Below the pieces are notes generated by a model, which was not told the DNA's origin, made no database searches, and saw only the letters and a list, made by a program, of their open reading frames with translations. Shown in pieces: positions 9,413-20,127 of a DNA stretch of 64,000 bases (within the stretch, counting starts at the first letter, position 1; every line of letters begins with the position of its first letter). The stretch covers positions 1 to 64,000 of the forward strand of contig CAWKFQ010000011.1 in the NCBI GenBank assembly GCA_963848955.1, written 5' to 3'. Made by a program: the position numbers and the translations under genes. This DNA is from DASUPK01 sp963848955. GTDB lineage: Bacteria; Actinomycetota; Thermoleophilia; Solirubrobacterales; 70-9.

Positions 9413-9480
9413 CCCCGGCGCCCGCAGCCGAAAGGCGCGTCGTCCTCGTCTCCAAGCGGGGTCGGTTCCTGGTCGGCGAG

Positions 9481-11148
9481 TTGCTCTTCGAGCGCGGCGG
9501 CCGCGTCGAGCTCGGCGGTGGGCGCCGGGCTGCGACGCCCGGGCGGATGGCTCTGGTGGAGCTCGGCCAGGGCCGTGGCCGCGCCAGGGTGGTCCAGGAG
9601 CTCGGCGATCCCGGCCTGGCAGCCGACGTGATCGAGGCGGTGCTCGCCGATCGCGACGTGCGGGTTGGCTTCGGGCGCCGGGTGGAGGATGAGGCCGCCG
9701 GCGCGGCGACCTCGGCGCGCGATCTCGACTTCGATCGCCGCGACATCCGTGGTCTTCCGACCTTCACCGTCGATCCCGCGAGCGCCCACGACTTCGACGA
9801 CGCGGTGTCTGCGTCCAGGACGAAGCGCGGCTATCGCCTCTGGATTCACATCGCCGATGTCGCCGCGCACGTTCGCCCGGGCGGCGCACTCGAGAAGGAG
9901 GCGCGCCGCCGAGCCAATTCCACCTACGTCCCGGGTCGGGTCGCGCCGATGCTGCCGCAGGTCCTCTCGAGCGACGCCTGCAGCCTGGTCCCCGATCAGG
10001 ACCGGCTCGCGGTCACCTCCGAGATCGAGATCTCGGAGACCGGCGAGCCGCTGTCGGCGAACTTCTACCGCAGCCTGATGCGCTCGGATTCCCGCCTCAA
10101 CTACGAGCAGCTCGACGAGATCTTCGCCGGCAGGGCGAGGCCGCCGGAGCGGATCGCCGAGCCGCTGGCCATTGCCCGGGAGGCCGCCGCGGCCCTGGCG
10201 GGGCGCCGGCCGCGCGCCTCGCTCGACGTGGAGAGCTCCGAGCCCGAGTTCCGTTTCGAGGACCGCCAGGTCGTCGGAGCCCACTCGGTGGCGCAGACCG
10301 AGGCCCACCGCTTGATCGAGCACCTCATGGTCCTCACCAACGAGCGGGTCGCGGACCTGCTCGAGCGCCGGCGGATTCCGACCCTCTACAGGGTCCACGA
10401 GCAGCCCGATCCCGAGCGGATCCGCTGGCTGATCGAGCAGCTGGCGGCGCTCGACATCCCGACGCCGCCCCTTCCGGACGCGATCACGCCCCAGCAGGCC
10501 GGCGAGCTGGCGGGTGAGGCGAGCCGGCTGGTCACCCGAGAGGCCGAGCGCCGCCGCCACGGACGCGAGGCGTATACATCGCTTGTGCTTCGCTCGCTGA
10601 AGCAGGCCCACTATTCCGATCGCAACCTCGGCCACGCCGGCCTGGGCAGTCCCGCCTACTGCCACTTCACCTCGCCCATCCGCCGCTACCCCGACCTGAT
10701 CGTGCACCGCGGACTGCTCTCCGCCATCGGAGCGGGGGAGGAGGCGCCGCGCGCCGATCGCCTCGCGGAGCTGGGCGCCCACTGCTCGGACCGTGAGCGC
10801 GACGCGACTCGTCTCGAGCGCAACGCCGACTCGGTCTGCGCGTGCTTCCTGCTGGAGCGGGAGCTCTTCGAGCGCGGTCCCGACACCCGCTTCGAGGGCG
10901 AGGTGTCAGGAGTGGTGGGGGCAGGGGCGTTCGTCCGCTTCGGCGGTGCGCTCGCGGACGTCTACGAGGGCTTCCTGCCCGCCCGGCGGATCGGAGGACG
11001 GGAGCGCTACGACTTGGATCCGACCGAGACGATGCTCGTCGGCGGGCGCGGCGGTGACGCGGTTCGGATCGGCGACCCGGTGAGGGTGACGGTCGATCGG
11101 GTCGAGGCCCCGCGCGGCCGCGTCGACCTGCTCCCAGTGGAGTCGTGA
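9481..11148 (+). CDS. RNB-domain 3'-5' exoribonuclease (RNase R/II type)
   Basis: About 555 residues. The RNB catalytic centre is clear: FTVDPASAHDFDDAV holds the metal-binding aspartates of motif I, with ANSTYVPGRVAPMLP and YCHFTSPIRRYPDLIVHR further on. The C-terminal part (FEGEVSGVVGAGAFVRFGGALADVYEGFLP) is an S1 RNA-binding domain. The N-terminus is shorter than in E. coli RNase R; the frame is open upstream of TTG 9481 (with RRVVLVSKRGRFLVGELL just before it), so the real start is probably near 9409. It overlaps smpB by a TGATG, and RNase R is the nuclease known to work with tmRNA-SmpB on nonstop mRNA. Confidence 0.9.
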   Translation: MLFERGGRVELGGGRRAATPGRMALVELGQGRGRARVVQELGDPGLAADVIEAVLADRDVRVGFGRRVEDEAAGAATSARDLDFDRRDIRGLPTFTVDPASAHDFDDAVSASRTKRGYRLWIHIADVAAHVRPGGALEKEARRRANSTYVPGRVAPMLPQVLSSDACSLVPDQDRLAVTSEIEISETGEPLSANFYRSLMRSDSRLNYEQLDEIFAGRARPPERIAEPLAIAREAAAALAGRRPRASLDVESSEPEFRFEDRQVVGAHSVAQTEAHRLIEHLMVLTNERVADLLERRRIPTLYRVHEQPDPERIRWLIEQLAALDIPTPPLPDAITPQQAGELAGEASRLVTREAERRRHGREAYTSLVLRSLKQAHYSDRNLGHAGLGSPAYCHFTSPIRRYPDLIVHRGLLSAIGAGEEAPRADRLAELGAHCSDRERDATRLERNADSVCACFLLERELFERGPDTRFEGEVSGVVGAGAFVRFGGALADVYEGFLPARRIGGRERYDLDPTETMLVGGRGGDAVRIGDPVRVTVDRVEAPRGRVDLLPVES

Positions 11149-11636
11149 TGGCGAAGAAGGGCTCGAAAGGTCCCAGGGCTCCGGTCAGCGGCGACGTCGC
11201 GACGAACCGGCGCGCCCGCCATAAGTTCCAGTTGCTGGAGAGGATGGAGGCCGGGATCGAGCTGCAGGGCAGCGAGGTGAAATCGCTGCGCGACGGGAAG
11301 GCCCAGATCAACGAGGCCTATGCGGTGGTCGACGGGGGAGAGGTCTGGCTCCGCGGCGCCCACATCCCTCCATACCTGCCTGCCTCCGACCAGAACCACG
11401 ATCCGGACAGGCCCCGGAAGCTGCTCCTCCACCGGCGGGAGATCGAGCGGCTGATCGGCAAGACGGCCGAGCGGGGCCTGACCCTGGTCCCGACGCGCAT
11501 CTACTTCAAGGGCCCGAGGGCGAAAGTCGAGCTCGCTCTCGCCAAGGGCAAGGAGGGTCGCGACAGGCGCCGGGAGATCGCCGATCGAGACGTCCGGCGC
11601 GAGGTCGAGCGCGATTTCAAGCAGAGGCTCGGCTGA
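11148..11636 (+). CDS. smpB: tmRNA-binding protein SmpB
   Basis: 162 residues from the ATG that overlaps the nuclease stop codon (GTG 11145 is possible). Family hallmarks are NRRARHKFQLLERMEAGIEL, GSEVKSLRDGKAQINEAYA and the basic C-terminal tail KGKEGRDRRREIADRD, which inserts into the empty mRNA channel. SmpB carries tmRNA into stalled ribosomes. The matching tmRNA gene lies 4.4 kb downstream on the same strand (16042-16401). Confidence 0.97.
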   Translation: MAKKGSKGPRAPVSGDVATNRRARHKFQLLERMEAGIELQGSEVKSLRDGKAQINEAYAVVDGGEVWLRGAHIPPYLPASDQNHDPDRPRKLLLHRREIERLIGKTAERGLTLVPTRIYFKGPRAKVELALAKGKEGRDRRREIADRDVRREVERDFKQRLG

Positions 11637-11646
11637 AGGTCGCCCG

Positions 11647-11714
11647 GCGCTTGGGCTGAGCAAGCGTTTCGCCCGAAGGGAGGGCATAGCCCAGCGCACG
11701 AGAAGGGATGTCCC

Positions 11715-11719
<5 letters not shown>
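11647..11719 (+). promoter_or_regulatory. Candidate RNA switch in the leader of the HhH-protein gene
   Basis: Two mutually exclusive stems are visible. Stem 1 pairs GCGC-t-TGGGCT (11647-11657) with AGCCCAGCGC (11688-11697) and encloses a small hairpin GCCC/GGGC (11671-11674 with 11682-11685). Stem 2 pairs CGCACG (11695-11700) with CGTGCG (11714-11719), locking the GTG start codon, with GAAGGG in its loop. Bases 11695-11697 belong to both stems. It matches no riboswitch class I can recognise. Confidence 0.45.
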
Positions 11720-14536
<2,817 letters not shown>

Positions 14537-14540
<4 letters not shown>

Positions 14541-15406
14541 ACGTCGGAGAGCCCGCGCGGCAGGTGCGTCGCCGAGACGCCAACGGCCAGCGCGACGATC
14601 AGGGCGAGGTAGGTCGCCGCCACGAGTACGCGCGTGCGCGTTGGAATCTGGTGATAGGCGCGCCCCTCGGGCGTGTTCCGAGCCTGCCAGCGGCGCCACG
14701 TCTCCATGCCGCCGAGCAGGAGGATGAGGAGCACGATCGGACTGGGGAAGAAGAAGGCCATCGCGATCAGCCCCGCGAGTCCGACCAGCCACACCCACGG
14801 GGAGAGGGCGGCCATTGCGCGGCCGCCGTCCAGTGGCAGGATCGGGAGCAGGTTGAAGAGGTTCAGGAAGAAGCCGATGAAGGCGAGCGCCTGCCAGAAG
14901 TGGCTCCCGGTCGCCAGCCAGATGCCGAGTGGCACCAGCGTCGCGATCGAGCCCAGGATGGGCCCCGCCAGGCCGACGCGTGCCTCCGCGCCCGCGTCGT
15001 CGCCCATCGACTTGGCCGAGATCACCGCGCCCAGGAAGGGGATGAACATCGGGGCGGATGCCTTGACCCCCTCGCGCCGGAGTTGGAAGACATGCCCGAG
15101 CTCGTGCAGCAGCAGGAGCAGCACGAATCCGATCGAGAAGAGCCAGCCGAAGATCAGCTGGTAGGCGACGATCGAGACCAGCATCGAGCCCGACGTCGTG
15201 AGGAGCTTCAGCTTCGGCAGGGCGAGGAGCAGGAGCTTCGCCTGAGCGCCGAGCTTCACGACGAACAGCCCGACGGCGGCCAGGGCAGCGCCGATCCGCT
15301 TCAGCGGCCCCTCACCGCGTCCCGAACCGGGGTGGATCGGCTCGAGTTCGTGACCGGAGTCCGGGAGTCTCGTAGGCAGCTCGTGCGCTTCCATGTGCGA
15401 GCTCAA
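14537..15406 (-). CDS. Site-2 protease family (M50) membrane metallopeptidase
   Basis: 289 residues. The zinc site HELGH is at 101-105 inside a membrane helix, and the third ligand motif LPILPLDGGR is at about 187-196. Six or so hydrophobic segments surround them, with a 40-residue soluble N-terminus. Such enzymes cut membrane-spanning segments of substrates, often anti-sigma factors, inside the bilayer. No PDZ domain is visible between the motifs. It converges on the HhH-protein gene with a four-base CTAG stop overlap. Whether that single-pass protein is a substrate is an open idea. Confidence 0.9.
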
Positions 15407-15469
15407 CGTTAGCGCCGCGCCTTAGCGGTCCGTTACGGGACAGAGGCGGGAACTGTCTCGCCACTTCCA

Positions 15470-16005
15470 AGGAATTGGTACTACACCGTCGACTACACCC
15501 ACACCGATGAGATCGTCACCCAAACCTCGATGACAACGGGAGCTCACCTGTTCATGGAGGCGGCGGCGACATCTCGAACGTCCCGATCCAGCAGACCTGC
15601 CCGCTCGACGTGAACGAGCACCTCGGCGTCGGCTCCTACGACCCGACGGCCTACGCGTTGGCGATCGACGCGCTGGATCACACCGGCCCCGCCGATCCGT
15701 CGCGCATCTCGCCGGGCGTCTGCACGCAGCTGTTCATGCCGGGTGTCAACCCAGCCACCTTCGCCACCGACGAGGCGAACTTCGCCGCCTCGATCGCGGC
15801 GGCCGTCGCCGGCGCCGAGCAGGTCCCCGCCGAGCCCCCATTGCGCTGTTACGTGACTGCGACCTGTCCTCCGTCCAGCGGCACAGCCGGCGCTTCCGCC
15901 GGCACGCAGTCCAAGGCCACGGCAAAGTGCAAGCGGAAGCGAAAGCGCGGCCATCGCGCCTGCAAGAAGCGCCACCGGGGCCGCCGGCCGCACGCCAAGC
16001 CCTGA
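15470..16005 (+). pseudogene. Remnant of a secreted lipase/esterase (C-terminal part only)
   Basis: Homology-like sequence begins abruptly at WYYTVDYTHTDEIVTQTS in one frame and resumes after a frameshift near 15550 as GGGDISNVPIQQTCPLDVNEHLG and YALAIDALDHTGPADPSRI, stopping at 16005. The TDEIV segment with the later histidine resembles the C-terminal half of actinobacterial extracellular lipases, where it carries the acid and histidine of the triad. The nucleophile half is absent. The tail CKRKRKRGHRACKKRHR is a basic Cys/Lys-rich end seen on exported proteins in this group. It ends 36 bases before the tmRNA gene. Family assignment is moderate. Confidence 0.5.
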
Positions 16006-16041
16006 GCGCGCTCGCGGCTACCATTCACCTGCACATAGCGC

Positions 16042-16401
16042 GGGGCCGAATCGGATTCGACTTGGTCATCCGTGCGATCAGGTTGCAGGTCGAGGTTCCA
16101 GGAGGCCTCGTTAAACACCTGGACCAACCAATAAGTGCGGACCATGAGTTCGCCCTCGCGGCTTAGTTAGTAGCTAAGTAGTGAGCGTCGGCCCACCCGC
16201 GCCCGAGGGGTGGGATCCCGGCGTCAGCATCGGGCTCACCCGGTCGGCTCGTCCCGACCGTCCGGGGAAATCGAAGGGGCTGTGCCCTCCGGCATCTCCC
16301 GCCGGCAGCGGAGGCCGAAGGGCGAGATCAAAAGCGCCGGCTAAACCTGTAGACACCGATCGTTCGTGGCCGAGGACGTGGCTTCGATGCCACCGGCTCC
16401 A
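16042..16401 (+). ncRNA. ssrA: Transfer-messenger RNA (ssrA)
   Basis: The 5' end GGGGCCGAATCGGATTCGAC matches the conserved tmRNA start, and GGGGCCG pairs with CGGCTCC (16394-16400) to form the acceptor stem, with discriminator A at 16401 and no encoded CCA. The T-arm is GTGGC/GCCAC around TTCGAT. The tag reading frame starts at GCG 16137 after AATAAGT and encodes ADHEFALAA, stop TAG 16164-16166, followed by the helix CTTAG...CTAAG. ADHEFALAA ends in the ALAA degron read by ClpXP-type proteases. The T-loop is six bases instead of seven, either a lost base in the assembly or a real variant. SmpB is encoded 4.4 kb upstream. Confidence 0.93.
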
Positions 16402-16472
16402 TTTCCCACCGCACCAGTAGGCTGACCCGACTGCGGCCAGGATGGCCGACACCGGAAAGAGGGGGACAGTCA

Positions 16473-17312
16473 ATGGTGATCAGCGAGCGGGAAGGTCAGC
16501 AAATCGAGAAGGCGAACGCGACCGGCAGCACGCCGGTCGTCTTCATCCACGGGCTCTGGCTGCTGCCGAGCAGCTGGAACAACTGGGTGGAGTTTTTCGA
16601 GGAGAACGGCTACGCGGGCCTGACCCCCGACTGGCCGGACGACCCTGAGACCGTCGAAGAGGCGAGGGCCAATCCCGATGTCTTGGCGAAGAAGTCGCTC
16701 AAGCAGGTCGCCGACCACACAGCCGAGGTGATTGGCGGGCTCCAGAAGAAGCCGGCGGTGATGGGCCACTCGACCGGCGGGCTGCTCACCTACATGATCG
16801 CGGACCGCGGGCTCTCAGCCGCCTCAGTCGCGATCGATCCCGGGCCCTTCCGCGGTGTGCTGCCGCTACCGATCGCCGCACTGCGCTCGGCTTCTCCCGT
16901 GCTCAAGAACCCGTTCAACCGAAACCGTGCGATCACGCTCACCCTGGACCAGTTCAAGTACGGCTGGGCGAACGCGCTCAGCGACGACGAGGCGAAGCAG
17001 CTCTATGAGACCTACCACGTGGCGGCGCCTGGGAAAGCGCTGATGCAGATGGCGAATGCCAACCTAAATCCCTGGACCGAGGCCAAGGTCGATCCCAAGA
17101 ATCCGGATCGGGGACCCCTCCTGATCATCGACGGGGAGAAGGACCACACCGTGCCCTGGGCAATCGCGAACGCGGCCTACAAGCGGCAGAGCCACAACGA
17201 GGCGGTCACCGAGATCGAGAAGATCCCGAACCGCGGTCATGCGCTGACGATCGACAGTGGCTGGCGCGAGGTCGCGCAAAAGGCGCTCGACTTCGTCAAG
17301 CGCTTCGTCTAG
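16473..17312 (+). CDS. Alpha/beta hydrolase
   Basis: 279 residues. The fold shows FIHGLWL (oxyanion HG), the nucleophile elbow GHSTGG with Ser100, acid Asp224 in GEKDHTVP and His256 in NRGHALTI, a complete triad. No signal peptide, so it is cytoplasmic. It resembles non-haem chloroperoxidase/esterase-like hydrolases; the substrate is unknown. A purine-rich AGAGGGGG lies ahead of ATG 16473. It is the first gene downstream of the tmRNA. Confidence 0.88.
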   Translation: MVISEREGQQIEKANATGSTPVVFIHGLWLLPSSWNNWVEFFEENGYAGLTPDWPDDPETVEEARANPDVLAKKSLKQVADHTAEVIGGLQKKPAVMGHSTGGLLTYMIADRGLSAASVAIDPGPFRGVLPLPIAALRSASPVLKNPFNRNRAITLTLDQFKYGWANALSDDEAKQLYETYHVAAPGKALMQMANANLNPWTEAKVDPKNPDRGPLLIIDGEKDHTVPWAIANAAYKRQSHNEAVTEIEKIPNRGHALTIDSGWREVAQKALDFVKRFV

Positions 17313-17318
17313 CCACCC

Positions 17319-17693
17319 TCACACTCCTTCGATCTCGCGCCTGAAGGCCTCGGCCGGCTCGATGGTGGCGTTCAGAAACCTGGCCTGATCCGCAAGCGCC
17401 CGGTCCGAGGTGACGACACGGATCCCCTCCGGGTCGGGGTCCTCCTTCAGGAGGCGAACGATCTCATCGTCCGCGGCATTGAGCCCCGCCTTCGGCGCGG
17501 AAGCGATCTCGACCACCGGGGACTTGATCGGGGGAAACGGCGGGCGCTCGAAGACCACCGTGACGTCGTCTCCCGTCGAGGCCACGAACCGCTCGAGCTG
17601 GTCGACGAGACGGACCATCGCTCCGTGGCGGTCCTTCCACCAGCCATCGGGCCTCGTTCCGATCACATTCATCGCATCCACGATCCAGCGCAT
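17319..17693 (-). CDS. NYN/PIN-like ribonuclease domain protein (YacP type)
   Basis: 124 residues from ATG 17693. The pattern is that of the NYN domain: WIVDAMNVIG near the start (first metal-binding Asp), DDVTVVFER, AADDEIVRLL and IRVVTSDRALADQA (later acidic residues). NYN proteins are metal-dependent endoribonucleases; YacP/Rae1 cuts mRNA in the ribosome A site. The same frame is open far upstream, but the upstream stretch is the cupin gene in another frame; the ATG overlaps the cupin stop as TGATG, so the two genes are coupled. Confidence 0.8.
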   Translation of the reverse strand: MRWIVDAMNVIGTRPDGWWKDRHGAMVRLVDQLERFVASTGDDVTVVFERPPFPPIKSPVVEIASAPKAGLNAADDEIVRLLKEDPDPEGIRVVTSDRALADQARFLNATIEPAEAFRREIEGV

Positions 17694-18211
17694 CAGGCGG
17701 GCTGGCGCCAGAGCTCGGTGAGCGGGCCGGTCGGCCCCTCGACCGGGTCTGCACCGGGCAGCGGAACCGCCCGGATGCTGGTCACAGCCTCGTCGTGCTC
17801 GGCCGGATCGCCGCGGCGGATGTCCCACGGCATCCCGTTCGGATAGGCGCCGATCACGAGCAGATCGGAGCTCGAGCCCTGGTTGCAGTGGCCGGTGCCG
17901 GCCGGCAGGACGAGAACGTCGCCCTGCCCGATCTCGAAGCCTCGGCCGCTGGGCCCGCCGAGCGTGACCGTGGCCGTTCCACCGACGATGCCGAGCGCCT
18001 CGTGGGTGATCGAGTGGAAGTGGTGGAAGGAGAAGATCCCGTCCCGCCACTCGGGCAGCCAGCCGTTCGAGGCGAGGAGCTGCTCGCAGGTGTCCGCGTC
18101 CTGGGCTGCCTCGACGCCGTGGTAGATCAGGACAGGCAGGGGCGAATTGGGAAACGCCCCGTCGTCCTCGAACCGGTGTGTCTCGAGCTGGTGGCCTGCG
18201 ATCTCCAGCAG
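17693..18211 (-). CDS. YjlB-type cupin protein with no canonical start codon
   Basis: An open frame of about 172 codons with a clear cupin barrel: GAFPNSPLPVLIYHGVEA, GWLPEWRDGIFSFHHFHS (HxH metal ligands), THEALGIVGGTATVTLGG, FEIGQGDVLVLPAGTGH and VIGAYPNGMPWDIRRG. This is the arrangement of B. subtilis YjlB. No ATG, GTG or TTG precedes the conserved part; CTG at 18211, two bases after the upstream methyltransferase stop, is the only reasonable initiator, unless a base is misread. It is followed by the NYN gene with a TGATG overlap. Substrate unknown. Confidence 0.72.
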   Translation of the reverse strand: MLEIAGHQLETHRFEDDGAFPNSPLPVLIYHGVEAAQDADTCEQLLASNGWLPEWRDGIFSFHHFHSITHEALGIVGGTATVTLGGPSGRGFEIGQGDVLVLPAGTGHCNQGSSSDLLVIGAYPNGMPWDIRRGDPAEHDEAVTSIRAVPLPGADPVEGPTGPLTELWRQPA

Positions 18212-18212
18212 C

Positions 18213-19073
18213 CTACGCCTGCCCCGCTGCCGCCAGAACCAGGTTGGGAAGGCTCAGTCGACCCTCAGCATCCGCCCGCTGCTGGGCCGCCTCCGTGATC
18301 GCCTCCCAGGTCTCGCGCTGAACCTCCTCGGGATGCGGCGAGACCATCGCCACGACCGGCGCCGCGATCGCCTTGACGAACTGGGTGTACTCATCGGCCG
18401 AGTCGAAGGCGAAGGTGACCTCGAGCTCCTCCACCTCGATGTTCGAGAAGCCGCCGCCCTCGAGCAGGCCACCGATCGCCTCCTCGGTCGGCCGGGAGAG
18501 CGGACCGGGGGTGCCCGGCGGAGGTGGTGGGAGGTCGAGCCTCTCCATCGCGGTCTTCATCGCAATCGCGAGGAATGGGACGCGCTCGGGCGGTCCCCAC
18601 GAGGCGATCGCGAAGCGGCTCCCTGGCTTCAGGAAGCCGCGCACCCTGGCCGCCGCTCCCTCCCCGTCGGGGTCGAAGATGATCCCCCAGCGCGAGACGG
18701 CGGCGTCGAAGCTCTCGGCCGGGAAGTCGAGCGAGTTCGCGTCGGACTGAATGAACTCGATGTTCTCGACGCCCAGAGCGGCCGCGCGCTGACGGCCGAA
18801 GTTCACCATCTCGGCGGAGATGTCGGTCGCGATGACGCTTCCATCCGGACCGGTCTTGCGCGCCGCGGTCAGCGACGGCTCGCCGTATCCCGCGGCCACG
18901 TCGAGTATCCGATCGCCCTCGTTGATGTCCGCCATCTCGACCAGGCGCTCACAGACGTGTCCGGCCTGGTCGTCCGTGTAGCGGGACCACTCGTTCCATC
19001 CAACCGCCACGCCGTTCCACTGGTCACGCTGCTCGTCGCGGAACTCCGCTGCGTCGATTGACTTCGCGTCCAT
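18213..19073 (-). CDS. Class I SAM-dependent methyltransferase
   Basis: 286 residues from ATG 19073, which has GAGGGAG upstream; the longer frame to 19133 lacks a site. SAM-binding motifs: ILDVAAGYGEPSL (motif I), SVIATDISAEMV (motif II) and FIQSDANSLDFPAESFDAAVSRWG. It resembles UbiE/COQ5-type small-molecule methyltransferases. It heads a three-gene minus-strand run with the cupin and NYN genes, separated by one or two bases, but their shared task is not evident. Confidence 0.85.
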   Translation of the reverse strand: MDAKSIDAAEFRDEQRDQWNGVAVGWNEWSRYTDDQAGHVCERLVEMADINEGDRILDVAAGYGEPSLTAARKTGPDGSVIATDISAEMVNFGRQRAAALGVENIEFIQSDANSLDFPAESFDAAVSRWGIIFDPDGEGAAARVRGFLKPGSRFAIASWGPPERVPFLAIAMKTAMERLDLPPPPPGTPGPLSRPTEEAIGGLLEGGGFSNIEVEELEVTFAFDSADEYTQFVKAIAAPVVAMVSPHPEEVQRETWEAITEAAQQRADAEGRLSLPNLVLAAAGQA

Positions 19074-19159
19074 GACTCCCTCTCGGTAGCTACCGCCGAC
19101 CCTATCCCCAGGCGCGGTGCCGCTGCATGCCACCGCGCAATTCGCCGACTTAGGAACGT

Positions 19160-19176
19160 TTCACACGAGGTTTACC
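19160..19176. promoter_or_regulatory. Possible response-regulator direct repeat (weak copy)
   Basis: TTCACA-N5-TTTACC, an 11-base-spaced direct repeat resembling the better sites at 19400 and 21507. It sits between the methyltransferase start and the response-regulator gene. Confidence 0.3.
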
Positions 19177-19330
19177 CGGGGAGGCCCATGTGCCCGCATC
19201 GTGCGGGCTACGGGGATCTCGAGCCGATGAACGGACGACCGATTTGGGGTGTGAGCGCCTGGGGTGGATTCGTCTGCCTGCTGGTCGCGTTCACCTTCTC
19301 TCGTTCACGGCGCCGTCGACGCAAGCGGTG

Positions 19331-19392
19331 TGATGATGCTCGGGGCGCTCGTGCTCTTCGGCTGGGCTGTCTGGCTCGAGCACAGCCGCTAG
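19331..19392 (+). other. Possible small membrane peptide or remnant ahead of the response regulator
   Basis: ATG 19331-19392 would encode MMLGALVLFGWAVWLEHSR. A second hydrophobic stretch (WGGFVCLLVAFTF) lies about 80 bases upstream in another frame from ATG 19228. One indel between them would give a two-helix small membrane protein. I see no homology; this is only a note on an otherwise empty 370-base gap. Confidence 0.2.
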
Positions 19393-19399
19393 CCGTCTT

Positions 19400-19416
19400 T
19401 TCATCCGGCTTTCATC
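19400..19416 (+). promoter_or_regulatory. Putative OmpR/PhoB-type operator of the two-component operon
   Basis: Perfect direct repeat TTCATC-N5-TTCATC (11-base period) 28 bases before the response-regulator start. Winged-helix regulators of this family bind such tandem half-sites as dimers. A near copy precedes the PepSY gene at 21507. Confidence 0.5.
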
Positions 19417-19443
19417 TTCGCGGGACAATCTCCGTGAGCCGAG

Positions 19444-20127
19444 ATGCGTGTGCTGATCGTCGAGGACGAGGCCAAGATGGCCGGCCTGATCCGCAAGGGC
19501 CTGCGCCAGGAGGGGATGGCCGCGGACATCGCCGCCAAGGGCGAGGACGCGCTCTGGATGGCTGGCTCGACCGAGTACGACGCGATCGTCCTCGACCTGA
19601 TGCTGCCGGGCATCGATGGGTTCGAGGTCTGCCGGCGCCTCCGCGGCGACGGCGTCTGGTCGCCGATCCTGATGCTGACCGCGCGCGATGGCGTCGCCGA
19701 CCGCGTCGCCGGGCTCGACGCCGGGGCGGACGACTATCTGGTGAAGCCGTTCTCCTACGCCGAGCTGCTCGCCCGTCTGCGGGCGCTCGCCAGGCGCGGC
19801 AACGGTGAGCGCTCGCCCGAGCTGCGGGTCGGCGACCTGCGCCTCGACCCGGCCAAGCGGCAGGTCTGGAGGGGAGAGGAGGAGATCGAGCTCTCCGCCA
19901 AGGAATTCGCGGTCCTCGAGGTCTTCATGCGCCGCCCGGGCGAGGTCCTCTCGCGGTTTCAGCTGCTCGAGCACGCCTGGGACTACGAGTACGAGAACCG
20001 CTCCAACATCGTGGACTCCTACGTCCGGCTGCTGCGCCGAAAGATCGACAGGCCGTTCGGGACCCAGTCGATCCAGACCGTGCGCGGGGCCGGCTATCGG
20101 TTGCGCGAGAACGGCGGTGGGGCATGA
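19444..20127 (+). CDS. OmpR-family response regulator
   Basis: 227 residues. The receiver domain has the acidic pair EDE at 7-9, phospho-acceptor Asp51 (AIVLDLMLPGIDG), and the Lys of VKPFSYAELLAR. Residues about 125-222 are the winged-helix DNA-binding domain (LSAKEFAVLEVFMRRPGEVLS, VRGAGYRLR). It is followed by its histidine kinase with an ATGA overlap. The 11-base direct repeats before this gene and before the PepSY gene are its likely sites, suggesting autoregulation. Confidence 0.95.
   Translation: MRVLIVEDEAKMAGLIRKGLRQEGMAADIAAKGEDALWMAGSTEYDAIVLDLMLPGIDGFEVCRRLRGDGVWSPILMLTARDGVADRVAGLDAGADDYLVKPFSYAELLARLRALARRGNGERSPELRVGDLRLDPAKRQVWRGEEEIELSAKEFAVLEVFMRRPGEVLSRFQLLEHAWDYEYENRSNIVDSYVRLLRRKIDRPFGTQSIQTVRGAGYRLRENGGGA

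Noticed and set aside
9058..10782. 574-codon minus-strand frame across the S41 and RNB genes
   Set aside because: Antisense shadow of two well-supported genes, with no recognisable motif.
16164..16187. CTTAG...CTAAG inverted repeat as a transcription-factor operator
   Set aside because: It is the helix directly after the tag stop codon in the tmRNA.
17694..18050. Upstream extension of the NYN frame to a 243-residue protein
   Set aside because: The extra part is Arg/Pro-rich nonsense; the same DNA encodes a clear YjlB-type cupin in another frame.
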